In this document: positions 52,473-63,509 of the stretch, in pieces | Numbering within the stretch: the stretch's first letter is position 1 | Layout of the letters: each line of letters begins with the position of its first letter | From: Aspidapion aeneum | Lineage: Eukaryota > Arthropoda > Insecta > Coleoptera > Brentidae | Reading direction: 5' to 3' | DNA length: 64,000 bases | Assembly: GCA_963576565.1 (NCBI GenBank) | Contig: OY755042.1 | Location: 109,669,314 to 109,733,313, forward strand | Notes under the pieces: model-generated | What the model was told of the DNA's origin: nothing | What the model saw: the letters and a program-made list of their open reading frames with translations, nothing else | The model's database searches: none | Made by a program: the position numbers and the translations under genes

Positions 52473-52780
52473 CTTCTTCCATCGATCGTCAATTTTGCTA
52501 CTTCTCCTCTTACATCCCTTACTTTTGTTTTATTTCATTAACATTTGTCTTTCCATTGATCTTTAGGCTTTTTGTTACCTTATCCATGTTTGAAGTGTCC
52601 AGGTCTGGGATCCATAGGTAAGTACAAGAAGGATACATTGGTTATACACTTTCGTTTTGAGGTATTTTTTATTTTTTAATATGTAGCTTAATTTACCGAA
52701 TGTTGCCCAGGCCAATCTTACTCGTCTCTTGATTGATTTCAGCCGTTTGGTTGTCCTTTTTTAGTTTGATAATTTGTCCC

Positions 52781-52840
<60 letters not shown>

Positions 52841-52960
52841 CTCTATTTGTTTTATTTTCTCTTGGTTTATTCTGATCATATCCTCTTCTATGTCTGTTAT
52901 GAATTTAGTTTTAGTGCAGTTCATACTCAAGCCTATATTTTTAGCTGCTGTATCCTTCGT
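52473..52960 (-). pseudogene. RTE-type tail, upstream half of a split copy
   Basis: In minus sense this gives KNIGLSMNCTKTKFITDIEED, INQEKIKQIEEYIY, then a (TA)n run, LGQIIKLKKDNQTAEIN, FGKLSYI and KVRDVRGEVAKL. This is the stretch just after the reverse transcriptase core of RTE elements. About 35 bp present in the copy at 42213-42728 (after GCAAAATT) are missing. The (TA)n expansion shifts the frame. It continues as 49795-49967 on the far side of the P-like transposon. Confidence 0.82.
52784..52839. repeat. (TA)n microsatellite inside the RTE coding relic
   Basis: About 28 TA units. They sit exactly where the RTE protein has its Tyr-Ile-Tyr-Leu-Gly motif, whose codons (TAT ATA TAC) are themselves TA-rich. 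Confidence 0.92.
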
Positions 52961-53392
52961 TTAATATTATAGTAACGTTTAAATCTAAAATTGCAGGGCA
53001 AAAAACACGAAAGTTTGTTTAATCTGAAATTAAAGGATCTAACAAACTTTAAATTTTAAATGTTCAAGCGAATTTTGTTATTACGCCTCTTTCGATTTTG
53101 TGAGAGAGCATAAATGCAAAAAGCTAAATTGAGTTTTTACTTTAGAACCAGTAGATAGCTTTCTAAATGTTGTGATCAACTTACCCTGCAATTATTCTTA
53201 TGTCATGACCACCAAAGAAACGAGCCACTTATAATATTCCATCAATATAAAGCAGTATGATGCCACTTAAAGATAAAAATGAAGTACATGAAACTATTAA
53301 TTTGACAGTTTAAACAAGTTTGAAAAAATGGACTAGAAAAACATATCAAAGCACTCAGAAATAAATTAAAAATTTGCTTACAAAGGATTTTA
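52961..53392. other. No gene seen
   Basis: AT-rich sequence between the RTE relic and the satellite. No supported frame. Confidence 0.5.
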
Positions 53393-55775
53393 ATCTGACA
53401 CAAAATATTTTTTAATTTTGTTTTTTAAGTTTTTTAAACTTTTGTCAGTACAAATATCTACAAAAAATAGGGAAGTAGAGACCAATACATGTGGAAATAT
53501 TTTTGCAGGGACAAAAGATCCACTAAATATTAAAAAAGAGGCAAACAAAGAAATAGAACTCGTACAATGCTTATCTTTTAAACACACACGCATGTTTAAA
53601 GAAAGGTTTGCAAAGACGAATGTTATATATAAAGCCTTACCAAGGGAAAAAAAGATGAAATAGAACACGAACAATGCATGATGTAAGCAAATATGTTTAA
53701 TAAAAAGTTTAATAAAATTTTATCAATAGAAATACCTACAAAAAAGAGGCGGCCAGAAACATCTAAAAATATTGTTGCAGGAACAAAAGATCCACTAAAT
53801 ATTGAAAAAGTTGCAAACAATGAAATAGAACTCGTACAATGCTAATCTTTTAAACCTACAAGCATGTTTAAAGAAAAGTTTGCAAAGACCAGTGTTATAA
53901 TGCCTTAAGAAGGGAAAAAGAAGAAAATAGAACACTCACAATGCATAAAGTTAGCAAATAAGTTTAAAGAAAAGTTTAATAAACTTTTATCAATGCAAAT
54001 ACCTACAAAAACGAGGGCAGCAGCGGAGATCATGTGGAAATATTGTTGCAGGGTTAAAATATCCACAGAATATTAAAAAAGAAGTAGAGAAAAAAGTAGA
54101 ACTCGTACAATGCTAAAAGAAAATATGCAAAGAGTCAAAGACTTATAAATCTTCAAGAAGGGGGAAAAAGGATGCAATAGAACTCGCATAATGTATGAGG
54201 TTATTAAATATGTTAAAGAAACGTTTAATAAACTTTTATCAATACAAATACCTACAAAAAAGAGGTGGATTGAGACCAATACATGTTGAAATATTGTTGC
54301 AGGAACAAAAGATCCACAAAATATTAAAAAAGAAGTAGAGAAAGAAGCAGAACTCGTAAAATGCTAAAAAGAAAGGTATGCAAAGAGTCAAAGACTTAAG
54401 TTAAGAAAGGAATAAAAGGACGAAATAGAACACGCATAATGGTTATCAAATATATTAAAGAAAAGTTTAATAAACTTTTATTAATACAAATACCTACAAA
54501 AAAGAGTTGATAGTGACCAATACATATATAAATATTGTTGCAGGGACAAAAGATCCACCAAATATTAAAAAAGAAGTAGAGAAAGAAGTAGAACTCGTAC
54601 AATGCTAAAAAGAAAAGTATGCAGAGTCAAAGACTTATAAATTCTCAAGAAGGGAAAAAAAAGGACGAAATAGAACACGTATAATGCATGAGGTTATCAA
54701 ATTTATTTAAGAAAAGTTTAATAAACTTTTATCAATACAAATACCTACAAAAACGAGGGCAGCAGAGACTAATACATGAAGAAATCTTGGTGCAGGGACA
54801 AAAGATCCACAAAATATTAAAAAAGAAGTAGAAAAAGAAGTAGAACTCGTACAATGCTAAAAGAAAAGTATGAAAAGAGTCAAAGACTAATAAATCTTCA
54901 AGAAGGGGGAAAAAGGACGCAATAGTACTCGCATAATGCATGAGGTTATCAGATATGTTAAAGAAACGTTTAATAAACTTTTATCAATACAAATACCTAC
55001 AAAAAAGAGGTGAATAGATACCAATACATGTTGAAATATTGTTGCAGGAACAAAAGATCCACAAAATATTAAAAAAGAAGTAGATAAAGAAGTAGAACTC
55101 GTACAATGCTAAAAAGAAAGGTATGCAAAGAGTCAAAAACTTATAAAGCCTTAAGAAAGGAATAAAAGGACGAAATAGAACACGCATAATGCATGAGGTT
55201 ATCAAATATATTAAAGAAAAGTTTAATAAACTTTTATCAATACAAATACCTACAAAAAAGAGTTGATAGTGACCAATACATATATAAATATTGTTGCAGG
55301 GACAAAAGATCCACCAAATATTAAAAAAGAAGTAGAGAAAGAAGTAGAACTCGTACAATGCTAAAAAGAAAAGTATGCAGAGTCAAAGACTTATAAATTC
55401 TCAAGAAGGGAAAAAAAAAGGACGAAATAGAAATAACACGTATAATGCATGAGGTTATCAAATTTATTTAAGAAAAGTTTAATAAACTTTTATTAATACA
55501 AATACCTACAAAAAAGGTGGAGAGAGACCAATACATATTGAAATAGTGTTGCAGGGACAAAAGATCCACCAAATATTAAAAAAGATGTAGAGAAAGAAGA
55601 AATTGCAAGCATATTAAAAAAAAAGTTTGCAAAGACGAATGTTTCAAGAAACGAAAAACTGGATGAGGATACGCATAATGCATGAGGTTAGCAAATATGT
55701 TTAACGAAAAGTTTAATAAACTTTTATCAATAGAAATACCTACAAAAAAGAGGGGGCAGAGACCAATACAATACT
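53393..55775 (+). repeat. ~250-bp satellite, about 9 units, with trimer higher-order period
   Basis: AATACCTACAAAAAAGAGG recurs at about 53730, 53997, 54249, 54492, 54740, 54991, 55250, 55500 and 55735. Each unit also holds ACAAAAGATCCAC, AGTAGAACTCGTACAATGC and AAAAGTTTAATAAACTTTTA (a small palindrome). Every third unit is most alike: GTTGATAGTGACCAATACAT at 54503 and 55261, GAGGGCAGCAG at 54012 and 54755. Frames on the minus strand are phenylalanine-rich by-products of A-rich DNA. Confidence 0.92.
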
Positions 55776-55789
55776 TATGAGCCTCTACC

Positions 55790-56300
55790 GTGACACGCAG
55801 TGTGCAAGTCTAAATACAAAATTGAATCAGCTGTCTGCGACCGCTCGAACGGTGCGGTTGCTCGACCATTTTCTTTACAATCTGTACGAGCTTCCACTAA
55901 AGAAACTTTTACGTATTCGTCTGAAGATTTATAACGGTTAGGAGCGCCAGCTCGTGGCTATATCAACGTTACGATTTAAAATTAGCGGGCTAAAGTTTTG
56001 GTTAGACTTTGTGACGTTTGAATGCGGCTATTTTTAACGCGTTCGCTTCGCGTGCCAAGTGAAAATTCGCTTTTTTGGTCCGAAAAAGTGGTTTCATCAC
56101 AAGCGAAATTATTTGGATTATTAGTTATTTTCGTTTGACTCCCAGTTTTTTCGCGCAAATTTTAAAAATCAACTTTTGTTTTTAAATTTTTTTCATATGT
56201 GAAAACTGTTGTTTTATTAGTATCTATATTAAGTTTACTTTGTTTTGATTTGATTGTTTCTTGGAACGACGACATATTATTATGATTATCATTACCAGTG
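55790..56300. promoter_or_regulatory. CpG-rich unique patch, possible promoter
   Basis: Unlike its surroundings this ~500 bp has many CpGs (GCGACCGCTCGAACGGTGCG, TAACGCGTTCGCTTCGCGTG) and no repeat copy was noticed. A potential splice donor, CCA|GTGAGT, lies at 56298. It could be the promoter and untranslated first exon of the gene whose coding exon is proposed at 59558. This is inference only. Confidence 0.3.
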
Positions 56301-56800
56301 AGTTCAACATTTTTAATTAAATATTTCTGATTAGGGTTGCCAGTTTTTTAATCGATATATCGGGATATAATCAATATTGACTCAGAAATTGTCTTCAATG
56401 ATTGTGGTAAAAGTCGCAATGACAAAAAATAAATTAAATTGTACACTTCTTTTAAAGCTAAATTGAACATGTTGAAAAATTTAAGGTCAGTATCTGAACT
56501 TTTTATGACTTTAAAATAATCAGAATTTTTATTGACATAAAAGGGTGTAATTTAAATGTACCAAACTTTTAGGGGTGGTAGCAAAAGTCAAAAGTAGACT
56601 AAAACGTCAAATAATTTTAATTTAATTTTTTTTTGTCATTTGTCAAGCTTGATGAGTGGGGAATACATTGAATTTAAATAAAATAAGTATTTTTTTAAAC
56701 GATCTTATTCAAAAATTAAACTAAAATGTAAAAATAATTTTTCAGATTTCTGTTTATTACAGTCTAGCTTTAACAATAACGTTAATGGCACATTATACCG
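56301..56800. other. No gene seen
   Basis: AT-rich sequence. TTAGGGTTGCCAG (56332) is mirrored by ATGGCAACCCTA near 59338, perhaps ends of a larger repeat. Confidence 0.45.
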
Positions 56801-57366
56801 TGTGTCCGTAAAGTCTGGAAGCATCCATTTTTTAAAAAAACTGCAACCTTTTGAGAAAAAATCTTTGTATGTCAAATACAGTTTTAAAAGACGAGTTAGA
56901 AAAAGTTATGGATAATTATACAGGATGTCCAGAAAAAAGATATGACATAAACTTGTGTTTCTTTAAATAAGACACCCGGTATATTTTTTTATATTTGGCT
57001 TTGATAGGTCATTACAAATGTTTTTTGTGAAGGTTCGGTCCGGTTCATGTAATTTAATAAAAGACATTTGTATTGAAATAAGTTTCTTTTTAGCACCCTG
57101 ATTCGTCAAATAGAGTTATTATTATTATTTACACCCGGTTTCCATCTATGCATGCCCACCCTGTCAAAAAACACATCAGGTGACGCTGCATTTAAAACCG
57201 TTGTAAACCCATGGCCCATCACGTGATACGTTTTTTCAATCGGTCGGGGCATGCATTGGTGGAAACAGGGTATTATTTAGTAACAAACATGTCATCCTAT
57301 CAACCTCTACCTCAAAAGCTTGCAGTTTTCTTTAAAAAATGGGTGATTCCAGACTTTACGGACACA
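56801..57366. repeat. TIR element with TGTGTCCGTAAAGTCTGGAA ends
   Basis: TGTGTCCGTAAAGTCTGGAA and ACTGCAACCTTTTGAG at the left are mirrored by CTCAAAAGCTTGCAGT and ATTCCAGACTTTACGGACAC at the right (~55-bp TIRs). MITE D copy 2 is nested at 57130-57272. A partial TACAGGATGTCC end lies at 56930. Confidence 0.8.
57130..57272. repeat. MITE family D, copy 2
   Basis: ACACCCGGTTTCCATCTATG at the left and GCATTGGTGGAAACAGGGTA at the right, with CATCACGTGATACG inside. It corresponds to 9474-9661 but with a single left terminal unit and the inner segment inverted. Confidence 0.82.
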
Positions 57367-57769
57367 AGGAATATTTTTAAGTTCGATATTAAATCGTGGT
57401 GCGATTATTAAAGATAGCCTAAATTTTTCAAAGCATTTTTGACATATTTCATGAATAAAAAAATAAAATATTATATAATATGGCATCATGGGGTCTCGCC
57501 ACCCCCCCCCCCTTCAAGACATATTCCTGGGTGCGCCACTGCGATTTTATATCGAACTTAAAATTGATAGGCATCTTGAATAAACGGGCCACGTTTTATA
57601 TCAAATTAAAAAATATATAATGTGCCGTTAACGCTATTATTAAATCTAGAAAAAGAAATTGTATAAAGATAAAAAATTAACTTTTTTATCAAAAAGAAAA
57701 AAAATGTAGTGTGCTTTTGCACCTTTATTATTACAAGGATTATTTTCTGTCAATTTTGTACAATCCAAT
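57367..57769. other. Spacer with poly-C tract
   Basis: A run of 12 C at about 57503-57514 beside GGGTCTCGCCA. Otherwise AT-rich; no gene. Confidence 0.5.
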
Positions 57770-58255
57770 TCCTCAATCCTAAGTCCATTAAATTTACCCC
57801 TTAACCCCCGTTTTTTTTTTCATAAAATTGTTTTGTCACCTGAAATTATAAATCTAAATACCGCATGTTCGTATCTGGTTGGTTTTTAAAGTTCTAAAAT
57901 TCCCCCTTTTCACCTCTCACACACCCCTTACTTCCGGTTTTTTTCATAAAATTGTATTGTCACCAGATCAAACTATATATCTGAAAACCGCATGTTCTTC
58001 TCTGTTTTAATTCCAAAGTTATGAATTTACCCCCTTTTTAACCCTCACTTACCCCCTACCCCCGTCTTTTTTCATAAAATTATGTTGTCAGCACATCCAA
58101 TCATAAATCTGAAAACCGCATGTTTTTCTTCTTTCTGTTTTTGTTCATAAAATTTGTATTGTCACCACATCAAATCATAATTCTAAAAACTGCAATTTCT
58201 GATCTGTTTTGGTTCCAAAGTTCCGAATTTTCCCTCTTCACACCCCTCACCAATT
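57770..58255 (+). repeat. ~120-bp tandem repeat, about 4 units
   Basis: TTCATAAAATTGTATTGTCA, ATAAATCTGAAAACCGCATG and a TTACCCC-rich end recur at about 57820, 57943, 58072 and 58146. Confidence 0.75.
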
Positions 58256-58544
58256 CATTCATACATACTCCTCCATAGAACCATCCATGTCTTGAATCCC
58301 TGGCATTTGTTGTAATTTAAATCATATTCCTGACCGTTGAAATTGTCAATTATTTTAGATCCCGGGAATAATCGGTCAATAAAAATCAATTTTTTTAGTT
58401 TGTGACGTTTCAGTTTATTCAATTATCATCAGACATATTGTTCTCTGTACGTGGCAGTTCTCCGTAGAACCATCCATGCCTTGAACGTCATTTTTTAAAA
58501 AAATTTGAAAATAAAGCAGATTCTTGGTAATAATTTTGAGTATC
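58256..58544. other. Spacer
   Basis: TCCGTAGAACCATCCATG-type words occur twice (58272, 58460). No gene. Confidence 0.5.
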
Positions 58545-59205
58545 AAACGTGAAATTTAGTACCCGTGAATTTAAAAATCAAACAAGTTTCGTGGTGAAGT
58601 TTTTGTTTCTCTCATATTTTTCCGTGGGTAGCTTGAAACCTTAACCTCACGAGGTTGCTTTCAAGCTACCGACAGAAAAATATGAAAGAAAAAAAACTCC
58701 TTTTTACCCGATTAGCCACGAAACTTGTTTGATTTTTAAATTTACGGATATTAAATTTCACGTTTGTTAGTATTATTTGGCTTAAAAATTCCGCTGATTG
58801 ACGCTCACATGTCTGATGGCGGGTAAAAACGGTAACCAGCGTTGATCTGGCCTGAAAGACAGAAGAGCTGTCGTAGGTCACGGATGGTTTGTTTCTTTTT
58901 ATTTGCAATGGATCTTTTTATTGATCGATATGTATAGCAGTTTATTTTCGACTGATCTTGTTCTAGTTTTTCTCGTATCTCGGTAGATGGCGCTTCTTGC
59001 GAGAGTTTTCTCACTATGTACATAAGATTAGAGATAAAACCGTCTAATTAACGTCGCAAGGGTGTCACATTGACCAAGCAGAGTTCTGAGGAGTCCCATA
59101 AGGACGAAACACTTATTAGGTGTCCATTAGATCTTGGACCCCTGTGAGGTTAAGCTATGAGAGAAACCAACACTCCTTTTTACCCGATTAGCCACAAAAC
59201 TTGTT
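58545..59205 (-). repeat. Dispersed repeat family F, copy 2, with inverted end
   Basis: 58763-59205 is the reverse complement of 31990-32465. 58545-58660 is a plus-strand piece of the same family (TTTAGTACCCGTGAATTTAA), so a palindrome is formed around 58650. Frames on the minus strand are not conserved in copy 1. Confidence 0.8.
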
Positions 59206-59557
59206 TGAATTTTAAATATGATTTTTATTTAAATAATTTTAACACATAAATGTAATAAGAACTTTTTTCTTCTTTTAACGTTTGATACCTCCCCTTAAAA
59301 TTTAGTGTATCATTTAAATTGCCCCCTCTATATCGAGATGGCAACCCTATTTCTGATAATAATTATTGACATATTCAGGTTCGAACTATTTGCTGTATAA
59401 CGTTTCGATTAGTTCTGGTTTAAGTTGTTTAACATTTTGTGGTTTGGTGCAGAAACAAAAACATTGACTATGTTATGCAGGTAGAACTCTGTGGCAATAG
59501 TGGTTTTAGGTTTTTGAACTTTGTTTTAAAAGAACTGTTGTGGTTTTTCGGTGTTTA
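59206..59557 (+). other. Upstream region of the candidate exon
   Basis: Not recognised as a repeat. A possible splice acceptor, GTGGTTTGGTGCAG, lies at 59451, so the coding exon may be preceded by an intron. An in-frame TAG at 59507 precedes the ATG. Confidence 0.3.
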
Positions 59558-59640
59558 ATGAAAACTCAGAGCAATGGTGGATTAAGCAAAGATTGCGAAA
59601 TGGCTATGGACGTGATTTTTAATTATTTTACTTATTCTGG
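59558..59640 (+). CDS. Candidate first coding exon of a host gene (partial)
   Basis: ATG followed by 27 codons plus two bases, ending at G|GTAAGTAG, a near-ideal splice donor at 59641. The peptide begins MKTQSNGGLSKDCEMAM and ends DVIFNYFTYS. An in-frame stop at 59507 lies upstream, so this ATG would be the start. The flanks are not part of any repeat recognised here, and the peptide has balanced composition, unlike the K/F/L-rich chance frames elsewhere in the window. Protein family not recognised. Downstream exons are not visible before 64000, and the following 4.3 kb would be intron filled with repeats. A CpG-rich patch at 55790-56300 could hold the promoter. An 83-bp open stretch can occur by chance, so this rests mainly on the donor and composition. 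Confidence 0.4.
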
Positions 59641-59670
59641 GTAAGTAGTAGCTTTTTTAGCTTTTTTTAT

Positions 59671-59912
59671 TACCTTCCTAGCTCGCGTAGCAATGGCTAG
59701 AGAAGGTATTATTTTCGACGATTTTTTTTTTGAGATAACGCCAAAAATGTGTTGTTTGAGTGTATTTTGACCTATCTTAGCAATATCGTCATGTTTTTGA
59801 GATATTTACAAAAAACTGTTTTCAAGGCTGATATAACATCATGGCTTCACTTGAAGTGTGCTAATAGACTAGGTAGGAAGGTATCAGAGCCGTCATGGAT
59901 CCCTTTATTTTT
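59671..59912 (+). repeat. Dispersed repeat family A, copy 6 (internal deletion)
   Basis: Starts TTACCTTCCTAGCTCGCG, keeps GATAACGCCAAAAATGTG, then jumps from the ATATCGTCATG region to TTTACAAAAAACTGTTTTCA, losing the microsatellite and core. Ends TAGGTAGGAAGGTATCAGAG. Confidence 0.85.
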
Positions 59913-60119
59913 ACTGGAAGATTAAAGTACACTCGGATTTATAAATAATGTCGCAGCTCAAACTGGACAACACTGCATGTGCTACGAGAGAGACTACTGG
60001 GCGTGTCTCTCTCCCTCACCTTCAATTCTTCAATACTAAATTGCCGATAAACTGCCGCCAGGTCGTCAACTTTAAAATGGGTCAAATTTAGGAAAAATTT
60101 TGGGACATTATTAATAAAC

Positions 60120-62650
60120 TCGTGTGTACGTTAATGTAAACTTTTCCTAAAATCAACCGGCATTCAATTATTTTTAAGTAAATTGCTTTTAAAATCACCC
60201 TTGTTTACAAATTTCCAGAATTAGGGAGAGGTAATTTATCAAACTGATAGGTCAGGGCCGCAGACCTCTTTAATCTAAAACAAAATAATAGTAAGAGTTT
60301 ACATATTGGGAAAATATATTTTTTCTACTATTTTTAGTGCACAAAATTCTACTTTGCCGCACTATAGCGGAAAATATTTTTAACACAGCTATGTCAAATT
60401 TTAAAAAATACCTATATACCTACATTTTTCTATTTGTAAAGGTAGGTAAGATGTTATATTTCGTTAAAAGACTAGATTTTTTTTGGGGAAGTTTCGTGAT
60501 GTATTTTGCTTTATTTTTCTTATAATTTTATTTTTGTCTGTTTTCCTGATGCTTGTAGAAAAACCTAACTCTTGCAAAAACCTATTTTTCCGCATTTGAA
60601 AACGGAAAAATCGATTTTCTGCACTTGTTAGGAAAATAGCTATTTTGTATCACGCATCTTTCTTCTTATTAATTCGCAGAAATTTAATGGTAAAAAAAAT
60701 AATTTTTGGACCATCAATCAAGATTCACTTATACTGGGCGTACTTTCATAAACATACAATTTCCCGCATAATAAGGTCTTTACAAGACACGTTTTCTCGC
60801 CTTTCCCAAATTCGAAATAATGGAGGTAATACCTCAGTTAAAACTGTTTAAACTTTACTCATAATTCGCCATTGCTGCACGAAAGACCCCCAATTACCGC
60901 ATCGCAAAACTGTGAATAATTTTACTTGTTAAATGACTCAAATTACTCCCACACAGCAAACTTTGAACCCTTAATATAATTAGGAAAAACAGACGTTTTA
61001 CAAAATTGCTTAATTATAATTTTTCTTTATTTTTCACTTTTTGAAAATTTGAAGCACAGCCACATATCGCTTGAAGTTTTTGTGAGAATCTTACTAATGG
61101 TAGAAATCCTCAATAGAAATGGTCTGAGGAATTTATTATAATAATTTTTTTACCAGCAACTATAATGTCTGCGAAGAGTAAATCAAGTGTAGAGTAAAAA
61201 AACATTCTTACTCAAAAAGAAACTCCTTAAAATTCCATATAAATTTGTAAAATCATCCGTCATTCTGTAATTTTTAAGTAAATTGCTCTTTCAACTACCC
61301 TTGTGCCCTAAGTTCCAGAATTAGGGAAAAACAAACCTTAAGAGGGTATAATTTATCAAACTGATAAGTCATGGCCGCAGACCTGTTTGGTTTGAAGAAA
61401 AATAATAGAGAGTTTACTAAATATTTATTTTTGTTAACTGCGTATATTATGATATATTTTTTTTTGTAAGGAATGCTTTATTCTTGACGCGTCATTCTTA
61501 TTCAGTGGCAGAAATGTGATGGCAATTTTTTTCTTTGCAAAGAATTTTTGCTCAGGGAATCAAAGGAAACCACTTATACCGGGCGTATTTTTATAAACAT
61601 ACAATTTCCCGCATAATAAGTTCTTTACAAGACACGTTTTCCGCCTTTTCCAATTCCGAAATAATGGAAGTTATACCTCAGTTAAAACGGTTTAAACTTT
61701 ACTAATAATTCTCCATTGCTGCACGAAAGACCGCAATTACCGCATCGCAAAACTGTGAATAATTTTACTTGTTAAATGACTCAAATTACTCCCACACTGC
61801 AAACTTTGAACCCTAACTACAATAAAGAGAAACAGAGACATTTTACAAAATTGCTTAATTATAATTTTTCTTTATTTCTCACTTTTCCAGATTTTTCAAC
61901 AAAGTAAACTCACCAATGTTATAAATCTGTTAAATCCTCAATATAAATCGTCTGAGAGATATTCGAAATAATTTTTTTACCAGCACACTATAAAGTAAAA
62001 AGTAAAGCAACTTGTTAGAGCAAAAAAACATTCTTACCCTAAGGCAACTCTCTAAAACTGTATATAAATTTGCAAAAGCATCCGTCATTCTGTAATATTT
62101 AAGTAAATTGCTTTTTCAACTACCCTTGTGTACAAATTTCCAGAGTAAGGGAAAAACAAACCTTAAGAGGGTATAATTTATCAAGCTGGGTCATGGCCGC
62201 AGACCTGTTTGGTCTGAAGAAAAATAATAGAGAGTTTACTAAATATTTCTATTCGTTAACTGCGTATATTAAGATATAATTTTTTTTTGTAAGGAAAGCT
62301 TCATTATTTACGCGTCTTTCTTATTAAATGGCAGAAATGTTATAGTAATTTTATTATTTGCAAAGTATTTTTGGTCGGGGAATCAAAGAAAGCCACTTAT
62401 ACTGGGCGTATTTTCATAAACATACAATTTGCCGCATAATAAGGTCTTTACAAGACACGTTTTCTCGCCTTTCCCAATTCCGAAATAATGGAGGCAACAC
62501 CTTAGTTGAAACAGTTTAAACTACCCTAATTATTCTCCATTTCTGCATGAAAGACCCCCCAATTACAGCATCGTGAAACTATGAATAATTTTAGTTGTTA
62601 AATGAGTCAAATTACTCCCACACAGCAAACTTTGAACCCTAACCAAAATA
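60120..62650 (+). repeat. ~825-845-bp tandem triplication
   Basis: The block TACTGGGCGTACTTTCATAA, ACAAGACACGTTTTC, GCCATTGCTGCACGAAAGAC, GTTAAATGACTCAAATTACT begins at 60732, 61577 and 62400. GGCCGCAGACCT precedes each (60255, 61373, 62196). The first unit carries an extra ~270 bp (about 60300-60640) with TTGTTAGGAAAATAGCTATT. Non-coding; short frames are not conserved across units. Confidence 0.88.
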
Positions 62651-62785
62651 AACACAAACAGAAATTTTATAACATTGTGTAATTGTACTTTTTCTTAATT
62701 TTCTACTATACTCAAGATTTTTGAACAAAACCGCATATCTCTCAAGACTTTTACTGAGTATTTGTGGGAAAAATCGCCGAAAAAC

Positions 62786-62955
62786 TTAGAACTGGATTGA
62801 TATTTTCAAATGGACCATTTGGTCTTTGATAATTGGTACAGGTGCAGATTGTAAAGAATTTTAGGAAGTTTAGAACTGGATTGATATTTTCAAATGGACC
62901 ATTTGTTCTTTGATAATTGGTACAGGAGCAGATTCTAAAGAATTTTAGGAAGTTG
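62786..62955 (+). repeat. 84-bp tandem duplication
   Basis: TTAGAACTGGATTGATATTT through AAAGAATTTTAGGAAG is repeated at 62786 and 62870 with four or five differences. A diverged single copy is at about 46950-47040. Confidence 0.92.
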
Positions 62956-63509
62956 CTCCAGTTTTGGCCGTAACCGTATTTTAAATATATGTAGTTTATC
63001 TTTGTTTTACATGATTAAGAAATCTTATTCTAAGTTTTACACACTTTTGTAATTATCTTACGAATGCTAAATATCTATTTTACCTTTACCGTAAATCTTT
63101 AATATAATTAGCATGAGGGTTATTCTCTCTAAATATTTTTTTACAATGTAAGCATCGCGATACGAGGGCGCGAAAAGGTTAAAGCAATTTTGAAATCTGT
63201 CCACCTTTGGTGACCTTTATCTAATGGGTTAATGATTGCGTTTTCGTGTGAGGCTCGTTTTAGAGCTGAATTAATCAAAATTAGAGAAGAATAGAGAGTT
63301 TCTGTATAGTATACGTTAAGATTACCGTTACATTTGTAGACCCTTAAGAAAATTCAAACCGCTTACGATTTGGAGATTTTGTCATTGAATTTTTTTGTCG
63401 CAAACTCATTAGAATTTTTTCAAAATTTGATAGGATTTAGTTTCAATTTTGAGATATTGCCGCAACTTTCAAAATAAACCAATATATAAGTAGGGCTAAT
63501 GGTATTGTA
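62956..63509. other. No gene seen
   Basis: AT-rich sequence without supported frames. Confidence 0.5.

Larger units (their letters stand above)
49961..52479 (+). mobile_element. P-superfamily-like DNA transposon with THAP start (novel family)
   Basis: The element is 49968-52472 (2505 bp). Both ends carry the same 24-bp inverted repeat beginning CACGGATCACCTAACAAAC. CTTCTTC is duplicated outside (49961-49967, 52473-52479). The host RTE pseudogene is continuous across the duplication, which fixes the boundaries. A THAP-type reading frame starts 205 bp inside the left end, where a P-type transposase would start. The middle is occupied by a GCCGCGG foldback (50643-51425) and AT-rich remnants, and no RNase-H-like catalytic domain was recognised. 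CA-starting TIRs, a 7-bp duplication and an N-terminal THAP finger fit the Galileo/1360 branch of the P superfamily. Confidence 0.78.

Noticed and set aside
53390..55358. Series of F/Y/I-rich minus-strand frames that look like membrane proteins
   Set aside because: By-products of an A-rich ~250-bp satellite; composition follows the repeat, and ends shift with unit length.
53393..55775. CRISPR-like array
   Set aside because: Units are ~250 bp with no short repeat/unique spacer pattern, in a eukaryotic setting.
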